Part shown: positions 1 through 4,481 of the stretch, one piece after another | Position numbering within the stretch: position 1 is the stretch's first letter | Layout: every line of letters begins with the position of its first letter | Source of the DNA: an uncultured Ruminococcus sp. | Lineage (GTDB): Bacteria > Bacillota > Clostridia > UBA1212 > UBA1255 | NCBI GenBank assembly: GCA_902782885.1 | Contig: CACZOW010000294.1 | Coordinates: 1-6,298 of the forward strand | DNA length: 6,298 bases | Direction of reading: 5' to 3' | The notes under the pieces: generated by a model | What the model was told of the DNA's origin: nothing | Database searches by the model: none | Seen by the model: only the letters and a program-made list of their open reading frames with translations | Position numbers and translations under genes: made by a program

Positions 1-53
1 GCAGGAAAAAGTGGTTCAAAAAGAGGAAATTGACCATAATTGATCTCGTGCAT

Positions 54-66
54 GCCCGCCGCGGGC
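54..66. repeat. GC-rich perfect palindrome
   Basis: GCCCGC and GCGGGC form 6-bp arms around a single C. As RNA the loop must open to at least three bases, leaving a five-pair GC stem. No T-run follows on the plus strand, where the next bases are TGAAAAATGAGC, so this is not a convincing intrinsic terminator. It could be the remnant of a terminator for an upstream gene, or a protein binding site. Confidence 0.35.
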
Positions 67-140
67 TGAAAAATGAGCATGAAATGGCACAAAAAAACAG
101 ATATTGCATTTTTTGTTAAGAAAATTGAAAAACGCCGGGT

Positions 141-233
141 AAAAATGAGCAAGAATGCAGTTGAATGAGCGAGAAAGCGGATAAATGAGCGATTCCCGGC
201 AGCGCGGCAGGCAATGAATGAGCGGATTCCGGG
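141..233 (+). repeat. Degenerate 20-bp tandem repeat, AATGAGC core
   Basis: Three adjacent 20-base units (141-160, 161-180, 181-200) each carry AATGAGC at unit position 4. A fourth related unit lies at 214-233 after a 13-base interruption, and a fifth isolated heptamer is at 72-78. Units 3 and 4 also share a downstream GATTCC-GG pattern. The 20-base period is not a multiple of three, so it does not encode a repeated peptide in one frame. Candidate roles are iterated protein binding sites upstream of the tetR promoter or decayed duplicated DNA. The function is unknown. Confidence 0.6.
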
Positions 234-331
234 CAGTTCGCGGGCGCGCAGGGCAAGGATGCTCGGGCCGCCGCGTCAGGAAGAGGTTCCGATCGAGAAA
301 ACCGTTTGATATTCACAAAACCAGAAAAACA

Positions 332-350
332 TATTGACACCGTGTCAGCA
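332..350. promoter_or_regulatory. TetR operator O1 overlapping the -35 box
   Basis: TGACAC and GTGTCA form a perfect 6-bp inverted repeat around C341 (335-347). In register with O2 the arms are TATTGACA and TGTCAGCA around a 3-base centre. The right arm TGTCAGCA recurs exactly in O2. The site covers the -35 hexamer, so a bound repressor would block RNA polymerase. Its position directly before the tetR-family gene suggests autorepression (inference). Confidence 0.75.
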
Positions 351-362
351 CCGTGATATAAT
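334..362 (+). promoter_or_regulatory. Consensus sigma-A promoter of the tetR operon
   Basis: A perfect -35 hexamer TTGACA (334-339) and a perfect -10 hexamer TATAAT (357-362) are separated by the optimal 17 bases. The predicted transcription start is near 369-370, giving a leader of about 38 bases before the ATG at 408. A promoter this strong, overlapped by two operators, suggests tight repression with high output when released. Confidence 0.9.
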
Positions 363-366
363 ATTG

Positions 367-387
367 ATGCTGACACAATGTCAGCAT
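367..387. promoter_or_regulatory. TetR operator O2 over the transcription start
   Basis: ATGCTGACA and TGTCAGCAT form a perfect 9-bp inverted repeat with a 3-base centre CAA. Its centre (377) lies 36 bp from the centre of O1 (341). The palindrome covers the predicted transcription start. Sites of the TGACA-n3-TGTCA type are common for TetR-family dimers. The pair of sites flanking the -10 box implies two dimers, or a bridged complex, on the promoter (inference). Confidence 0.85.
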
Positions 388-407
388 GCTTTTCGGGGAG
401 GCGCACC

Positions 408-1025
408 ATGGTAAAAAAGACAGCTGAGCAGATCACGTCACGCCGCGAGGAGATCGTGAACGCCTGCGAAAAACTCTATGAGACTTTTGGCTTTAAAGAG
501 ATCACACTCAAAGAGATCGGAAAAGAAGTTCCTTTCTCACGGCCTACGATATACAACTATTTTCAGACAAAAGAAGAGATCTTTCTCGCACTGTTTGAAA
601 GGGAGTACGAGCGCTGGAACAAAGAGCTGGCGATCATTTTGGAAAGCGGCGAAAAGATCGGCAAGCAGGAACTCGCGGATAAGATCGCCCTTTCGCTGGC
701 AGATCGTGTTCAGCTTCTGAAACTGCTTTCGATGAACAACTACGACATGGAAGCAAACAGCCGGACGGAGCTCCTCAAAGATTTCAAAAAAGCGTACGGG
801 CGTTCTATGCAGCTTTTCCGCATGATCCTCACGAAATATTGCCCCGAAAAGTCCGCCCCTAATATTCAAAACATCACCTATATCTTCTTCCCGTTTATGT
901 TCGGGATTTATCCTTACGCCGAGGTCACGGAAAAACAGCGCGCCGCGATGCGCAGTGCGGGCATCGATTTCGTTTATCAGTCCATATACGAGATCACCTT
1001 CAACTGTCTTATCAGGCTGCTTTGA
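408..1025 (+). CDS. TetR/AcrR-family transcriptional regulator
   Basis: Predicted 205-residue cytoplasmic DNA-binding repressor. The start at 408 is preferred over the in-frame ATG at 378. It has a strong ribosome binding site (GGGGAGG, 395-401, about 6 bases upstream), whereas the ATG at 378 lies inside operator O2 and has none. The N-terminal TetR domain spans about residues 12-58. Its helix-turn-helix lies at about 33-52, with the typical recognition stretch SRPTIYNYFQTKEEIF (44-59). The remaining helical part (about 65-205) would bind an effector and dimerise; it shows no residue that identifies the ligand. Length is normal for the family. It is first in a plus-strand operon with redox genes, so it probably controls itself and them through O1 and O2. 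The assignment to family is secure; the effector is unknown. Confidence 0.93.
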   Translation: MVKKTAEQITSRREEIVNACEKLYETFGFKEITLKEIGKEVPFSRPTIYNYFQTKEEIFLALFEREYERWNKELAIILESGEKIGKQELADKIALSLADRVQLLKLLSMNNYDMEANSRTELLKDFKKAYGRSMQLFRMILTKYCPEKSAPNIQNITYIFFPFMFGIYPYAEVTEKQRAAMRSAGIDFVYQSIYEITFNCLIRLL

Positions 1026-1103
1026 GAACAACGAGCCGGCAAATACTGATTCACATATACGTCTGGTCCGCAGGCGATCATCTGACAAAGGAGAGTCAAT
1101 AAA

Positions 1104-1859
1104 ATGAAAGAAAAAATAGTTCAGACCGCAGGAAGAGATCAATTAGGCACATTCGCACCCGCATTTGCGCATCTTAACGACGACGTGCTTTTCGGCGAAG
1201 TGTGGAACGAGGCGGCAATCGACGTCAAGACAAAATGCATTATAACCGTGGTATCGCTGATGGCGTCGGGCATCACGGATTCTTCCCTGACCTATCATTT
1301 GCGGAACGCGAAAGCGCACGGCGTCACGAAAGAAGAGATCGCCGCGATCGTCACGCACACCGCCATGTACGTGGGTTGGCCCAAGGGCTGGGCGGTGTTC
1401 CGCCTTGCAAAGGAAGTATGGAACGAAGAAACGGAGGCACTAACGGAGAAAGATAAATTTCAAAACACCATCTTCTTCCCTATTGGCGAACCGAACCCGT
1501 ACGGGCGTTTCTTTGTCGGTCAAAGCTATCTCGCGCCGGTATCCACGGAGCAGGTCCCGGTATACAACGTGACATTTGAGCCGGGCTGCCGCAACAACTG
1601 GCATATCCACCGCGCCAAAAGCGGCGGCGGCCAGATGCTGATATGCGTCGGCGGAAGAGGATACTATCAGGAATGGGGCAAAGACGCGGTAGAATTGACC
1701 CCCGGAAGCGTGATCAATATTCCTGCGAACGTCAAACACTGGCACGGCGCTGCTCCCGACGAATGGTTCTCTCATCTCGCGATCGAGGTCGCGGGCGAAG
1801 ATGCAGGCACCGAATGGTGCGAGGCGGTAAGCGCGGAAGAATACGATAAGCTTAAATGA
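1104..1859 (+). CDS. Carboxymuconolactone decarboxylase-like/cupin fusion protein
   Basis: Predicted 251-residue cytoplasmic protein with no signal peptide. Ribosome binding site AAAGGAGA (1087-1094) lies 9 bases before the ATG. Residues about 15-108 form a CMD/AhpD-like helical domain, with the family pattern LTYHLRNAKAHGVTKEEIAA (62-81) followed by the AMYVGWPKGW segment. The CxxC pair of AhpD peroxidases is absent, so a thiol peroxidase role is unlikely. Residues about 150-230 are a cupin barrel. Motif 1 gives His167, His169 and Gln177 (Gln where many cupins have Glu), and motif 2 around KHWHGA gives His212, which together can bind a metal ion. Related CMD-cupin proteins are common beside flavodoxins and oxidoreductases in Clostridia. 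The substrate is unknown; ring-opening, decarboxylation or isomerisation of a small carbonyl compound is plausible. It lies 78 bp after the regulator and 33 bp before the flavodoxin gene. Confidence 0.9.
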   Translation: MKEKIVQTAGRDQLGTFAPAFAHLNDDVLFGEVWNEAAIDVKTKCIITVVSLMASGITDSSLTYHLRNAKAHGVTKEEIAAIVTHTAMYVGWPKGWAVFRLAKEVWNEETEALTEKDKFQNTIFFPIGEPNPYGRFFVGQSYLAPVSTEQVPVYNVTFEPGCRNNWHIHRAKSGGGQMLICVGGRGYYQEWGKDAVELTPGSVINIPANVKHWHGAAPDEWFSHLAIEVAGEDAGTEWCEAVSAEEYDKLK

Positions 1860-1892
1860 TCGAAATAAATTTACGACAAACTGAGGTGTATT

Positions 1893-2543
1893 ATGAAAAA
1901 AATCATTATTATGTTCATTGCCGCGTTAATACTGATCGGTGCGGCGGCTTGCACGGGCAACTCCCCCGCCGTCACGACTGAAAGCGGTTCTGCGTCTGCC
2001 GCGTCCCGGACGCCGGAAAACACGTCGGCGCCATCCGGCGGTACGGAAAGCACGCCTGCTTCGGAGCACAAAAACGTGCTTGTCGTTGTTTTCTCCGCGA
2101 CAGGAACAACAAAGGGCGTAGCGGAAAAGATCGCGGCGATCGAAAATGCGGATATTTACGAGATCAAGGCAAAACAGGCATACACGTCTGCGGATCTCAA
2201 CTGGAACGACGGAAACAGCCGGTCGACGAAAGAGCAGAACAGCCAGTCCGCCCGCCCCGAGATCGGCAGCGAACGCATTTCGCTTGAAGGATACGAGAGG
2301 ATCTATATCGGATTCCCGATCTGGTGGGGCGAAGAGCCGCGCATCATGGATACCTTCGTTGAAAGCTATGATTTCAGCGGGATCACGCTGATCCCCTTCT
2401 GCACTTCATCCAGCAGCGGCATCGGCAGAAGCGGCAAAAACCTTGCGGACAACGCAAAAAGCGGCAAGTGGCTTGAGGGCAGGCGCTTCCCCGGAAACGT
2501 TTCGGAATCCGAACTTCGCAATTGGATAAACGGTTTGAAATAA
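1893..2543 (+). CDS. Lipid-anchored extracytoplasmic flavodoxin
   Basis: Predicted 216-residue lipoprotein. The ATG follows GAGGTG (1883-1888). Residues 1-19 are a classic signal peptide (KK, then a hydrophobic run), ending in GAAAC with Cys20 as the lipidation site. The -3 residue is Ala instead of the usual Leu, so the lipobox is slightly weak. Residues 21-60 are a Ser/Thr/Pro/Gly-rich tether. Residues about 61-215 form a flavodoxin fold. The FMN-phosphate loop is SATGTTKG (68-75), followed by GFPIWWGEEP (140-149) and a Ser/Gly-rich loop TSSSSGIGRSG (161-171) likely contacting the isoalloxazine ring. This matches the flavodoxin_4 type more than short-chain electron-carrier flavodoxins. The export signal puts the flavin site outside the membrane, which is unusual because most flavodoxins are cytoplasmic. 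It probably exchanges electrons with the membrane module encoded next (inference). Confidence 0.9.
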   Translation: MKKIIIMFIAALILIGAAACTGNSPAVTTESGSASAASRTPENTSAPSGGTESTPASEHKNVLVVVFSATGTTKGVAEKIAAIENADIYEIKAKQAYTSADLNWNDGNSRSTKEQNSQSARPEIGSERISLEGYERIYIGFPIWWGEEPRIMDTFVESYDFSGITLIPFCTSSSSGIGRSGKNLADNAKSGKWLEGRRFPGNVSESELRNWINGLK

Positions 2544-2547
2544 GCTG

Positions 2548-2575
2548 AACAAAGAACAAAGAACAGAGAACAGAG
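2548..2575 (+). repeat. Four tandem AACARAG heptamers
   Basis: Two copies of AACAAAG (2548-2561) are followed by two copies of AACAGAG (2562-2575), with no gaps. They fill most of the 41-bp gap between the flavodoxin stop and the next start. The last unit runs into the ribosome binding site GAGGG (2573-2577). The array is purine-rich and unstructured, which may keep the ribosome binding site accessible. It may equally be a slippage-prone spacer without function. Confidence 0.8.
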
Positions 2576-2584
2576 GGCGGCGCC

Positions 2585-3835
2585 ATGCAGGCAAACAGAA
2601 AAAACATTGTAAAAAAAGTTATAGACGTATGTATGACCATCCTTCTGCTTTGCCTGATGGCATACCAGGTAACGGGCGAAAAGCTGCACGAATGGGGCGG
2701 GATCGCGATGACGGTATTGCTCATCGTCCACCACATTCTCAATTACAAATGGTACAGATCGCTCTTCAAAGGTAAATACACCGCCTATCGGATCGTCACG
2801 GTCATTGTGAATACGCTGCTGCTCGCGTCTATTGCCCTTACGGCGCTGTGCGGTATGGCAATGAGTTCGCACGCGGTGCCGTTCCTTTACGGAATGTTCC
2901 CTGTCTCGTTTGCGCGGCGGTTCCATCTGGCAATTTCGTTCTGGTCGTTTATTCTGATGGGGCTGCACCTCGGGCTGCATATTCCGGCAATGACGGCGGG
3001 ATTCAAATGGAGCGGCAAAGTCTCGTTTGCCGCCGCAGCGGCAGCGGCAGTCGTTTCCGGCATCGGTCTGTGGCTGTTCGTCAAAAACGGGATCCCGGAT
3101 TACATCTTCTTCCGCACTCCGTTTGCTTTCTTTGATTACGATAAATCGGCTGTACTCGTGTTTCTCGAAAACATTGCGATATTGACCGCATTCGCGTTTC
3201 TGGGAGCGGAGGCCGCGTCGTTTATCAAAGCAGGGCAAAGCAAGGGTAAAGCAAAAAGATCCAGGCTGTTCATCTCATCGATCCTCGTTTTTGCGGCGCT
3301 GCTGATCGGCGCGGTACTCATATTGTGCACAGCGCAGAAAAATAACGCAGTCCCGTCCTGGAGCGATCAATTGCCGCCGGACGTCGATCAGACAAGCGAC
3401 AATTTTGTGCTGCTTGAAGGCGGAAAGTTTATGATGGGCAGCCCGGAAAGCGAGAATTGGCGCATTGACGACGAAACAAGGCACGAAGTCACCGTTTCGG
3501 CGTTTTATATTGACCCTTATGAAACAACGCAGAAAGATTATGCCCGCGTGACCGGGGAAAACCCGAGTTCCTTTACGGGCGACGAGCTGCCGGTGGAAAG
3601 CGTTTCGTGGCTCGACGCGATCATTTTTGCCAACGCCAAAAGCGCCGCCTTTACGATATGCACGGCAACGTCAACGAGTGGTGCTGGGACTATTACGGCG
3701 AATACGATCCGAACGGCACCGTCGATCCGGCGGGCGCGCCGTCCGGCACGCGCCACGTTTATCGCGGAGGGGGCTGGAACGATTTCGGCAAGAACATGCG
3801 CAGCGCCTACCGCGCGGCAGGACAATCGGATATGA
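2585..3835 (+). CDS. DUF4405-like membrane module plus SUMF1-like N-terminus
   Basis: This frame reads 416 residues, but those after about 354 are out-of-frame and meaningless. The start has GAGGG 7 bases upstream. Seven membrane helices are visible at about 10-29, 38-56, 70-92, 112-134, 147-166, 188-210 and 228-249. Lysine/arginine-rich loops at 54-65 and 215-227 place those loops inside and the C-terminus outside. The first four helices resemble DUF4405, a cytochrome-b-like membrane family, with KLHEWGG, then HH at 49-50, and His114, His128 and His132. These are arranged as two possible bis-histidine haem b sites (inference). Residues 273-354 begin an FGE-sulfatase domain (GGKFMMGSPESE, FYIDPYETTQKDYARV, PVESVSWLDA). 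The likely role is transmembrane electron transfer to the attached and neighbouring flavodoxins. It is cut short by the frame loss. Confidence 0.8.
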   Translation: MQANRKNIVKKVIDVCMTILLLCLMAYQVTGEKLHEWGGIAMTVLLIVHHILNYKWYRSLFKGKYTAYRIVTVIVNTLLLASIALTALCGMAMSSHAVPFLYGMFPVSFARRFHLAISFWSFILMGLHLGLHIPAMTAGFKWSGKVSFAAAAAAAVVSGIGLWLFVKNGIPDYIFFRTPFAFFDYDKSAVLVFLENIAILTAFAFLGAEAASFIKAGQSKGKAKRSRLFISSILVFAALLIGAVLILCTAQKNNAVPSWSDQLPPDVDQTSDNFVLLEGGKFMMGSPESENWRIDDETRHEVTVSAFYIDPYETTQKDYARVTGENPSSFTGDELPVESVSWLDAIIFANAKSAAFTICTATSTSGAGTITANTIRTAPSIRRARRPARATFIAEGAGTISARTCAAPTARQDNRI

Positions 3836-4422
3836 AAGCCGCCAATCTCGGCATCAGGCTGGTGCGCAGCGCTGTAGAAATAAAGCAGACAGTTACGGCG
3901 CACGAGAGCGTAATAGTAACGAAGCCTTCCGTCAAAACGCTTATCGTCTTCTTTTCCTGGAGCGGCAATACACGCGGTATCGCACACGAGATCCAAAAGC
4001 AGACCGGCGCCGATCTGTTCGAAATAATGCTCGTTCACCCATATTCGACAAGCTACAACACTGTGCTTATGCAGGCGCAGGAGGATCAGCACAGGCAGGC
4101 GCGGCCGGAGATCCAGGACCCGCCCGCAAGCATCGCTGAATACGATACGATCCTGCTGGGCTACCCCAACTGGTGGGCATCTATACCGATGCCGATCGCG
4201 ACTTTCCTCGAGAGCTACGATTTTGCCGGCAAGACGATCGTCCCGTTCTGCTCGCACGGAGGCGGCCGGTTTGGGCAGAGCCTGACGGCAATAGCCAAGC
4301 TCGCCCCGAACGCCGTTTTGGGCGAAGGTCTTTCCGTGCATTACTCCGGCGGCGGAACGCTTGCGGAAGACGTTTCAAAATGGCTCGCTCGGAACAACGT
4401 CAATGCTATCGGAATAATATAG
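3607..4422 (+). CDS. SUMF1-like C-terminus plus flavodoxin domain
   Basis: This is the downstream half of the broken fusion. The frame can be opened at a GTG at 3607, but that codon lies inside the coding sequence of the first half and has no good ribosome binding site. Real homology begins at 3649. Numbered from 3607, residues 15-88 are the end of an FGE-sulfatase fold: MHGNVNEWCWDYYGEY, then HVYRGGGWNDFG, then ANLGIRLVRS. The paired cysteines of true formylglycine-generating enzymes (YRYRCAAR-like region) are replaced here by SAYRAAGQ, so cysteine oxidation is not expected. Residues about 110-265 are a flavodoxin: phosphate loop SWSGNTRG (117-124), GYPNWWASIP (185-194) and CSHGGGRFGQSL (215-226). 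In the intact protein this flavodoxin would be extracytoplasmic. Without a proper start it may not be made. Confidence 0.75.
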   Translation: MARRDHFCQRQKRRLYDMHGNVNEWCWDYYGEYDPNGTVDPAGAPSGTRHVYRGGGWNDFGKNMRSAYRAAGQSDMKAANLGIRLVRSAVEIKQTVTAHESVIVTKPSVKTLIVFFSWSGNTRGIAHEIQKQTGADLFEIMLVHPYSTSYNTVLMQAQEDQHRQARPEIQDPPASIAEYDTILLGYPNWWASIPMPIATFLESYDFAGKTIVPFCSHGGGRFGQSLTAIAKLAPNAVLGEGLSVHYSGGGTLAEDVSKWLARNNVNAIGII

Positions 4423-4435
4423 AGCGAATTAGCGG

Positions 4436-4481
4436 AATAATAGTATAGTTCCCACTATGGCTTACTTATTATTCGTTTTTT
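4436..4481 (+). terminator. Possible weak intrinsic terminator of the plus operon
   Basis: After the stop at 4422, AATAATA (4436-4442) can pair with TATTATT (4467-4473). Inside that, ATAGT (4445-4449) pairs with ACTAT (4454-4458) around the loop TCCC. A run of six T follows at 4476-4481. The stem is A/T-rich with an asymmetric bulge, so it is weak. It overlaps the last codons of the convergent transporter gene. No matching T-run is seen for the minus direction. Confidence 0.35.

Larger units (their letters stand above)
1..333. other. Upstream non-coding region with repeats
   Basis: No gene can be supported here. The frames open at the left edge close quickly. One ends at base 33; one (39 codons, lysine-rich) ends at 119; one gives 13 residues ending near 42. 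Any of these could be the tail of an upstream gene, but nothing distinguishes them. The region holds a GC-rich palindrome at 54-66 and five copies of the heptamer AATGAGC at 72, 144, 164, 184 and 217. Short frames starting at these heptamers are chained by overlapping stop/start ATGA sites, but they lack ribosome binding sites and resemble no known protein. The tetR promoter begins directly after this region. Confidence 0.6.
2585..4422 (+). pseudogene. Broken DUF4405/SUMF1-like/flavodoxin fusion gene
   Basis: The two reading frames 2585-3835 and 3607-4422 are halves of one gene. The first ends its meaningful sequence inside an FGE-sulfatase (SUMF1-like) domain at VSWLDAIIFANAKS. The second resumes that domain at LYDMHGNVNEW, in a different frame, with the join at about 3644-3649. 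The part that normally lies between them, containing the family motif RLPTEAEWEYA, is absent; from family length this is roughly 70-90 residues. The loss must be 1 base more than a multiple of three to explain the frame change. The intact protein would have had about 690 residues: seven membrane helices, an outer SUMF1-like domain and a C-terminal flavodoxin. A true deletion in this strain or an assembly error are both possible; programmed frameshifting would not restore the missing core. Confidence 0.75.

Noticed and set aside
141..233. Small CRISPR-like array
   Set aside because: The repeats are short, degenerate and directly adjacent with no spacers, and no cas gene is present.
378..407. 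Upstream start of the TetR gene at 378
   Set aside because: The ATG is inside the operator and close to the predicted transcription start with no ribosome binding site; the ATG at 408 has GGGGAGG at good spacing.
116..436. Minus-strand frame of 106 codons across the tetR promoter
   Set aside because: It runs through the promoter, both operators and the repeat array, has no ribosome binding site, and reads as Ser/Ala-rich noise.
1083..1098. TGAC/GTCA inverted repeat enclosing the ribosome binding site of the CMD-cupin gene
   Set aside because: Arms are only 4 bp with an 8-base loop and the spacing differs from the TetR operators; too weak to call a regulatory hairpin.
2366..3238. Long antisense reading frame (290 codons) on the minus strand
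   Set aside because: It lies wholly opposite genes with clear homology, its product is rich in Arg, His and Gln with no recognisable domain, and it has no convincing start signal. It is a by-product of codon bias.
3635..3655. Programmed ribosomal frameshift joining the two halves of the fusion
   Set aside because: A frameshift would not supply the missing central SUMF1-like segment. GCCAAAAGC is only a weak slippery sequence and no stimulatory structure was evident. A deletion explains both facts.
3538..4341. Antisense reading frame (267 codons) opposite the SUMF1-like/flavodoxin region
   Set aside because: The plus strand carries unmistakable SUMF1-like and flavodoxin motifs; the antisense product matches nothing I recognise.
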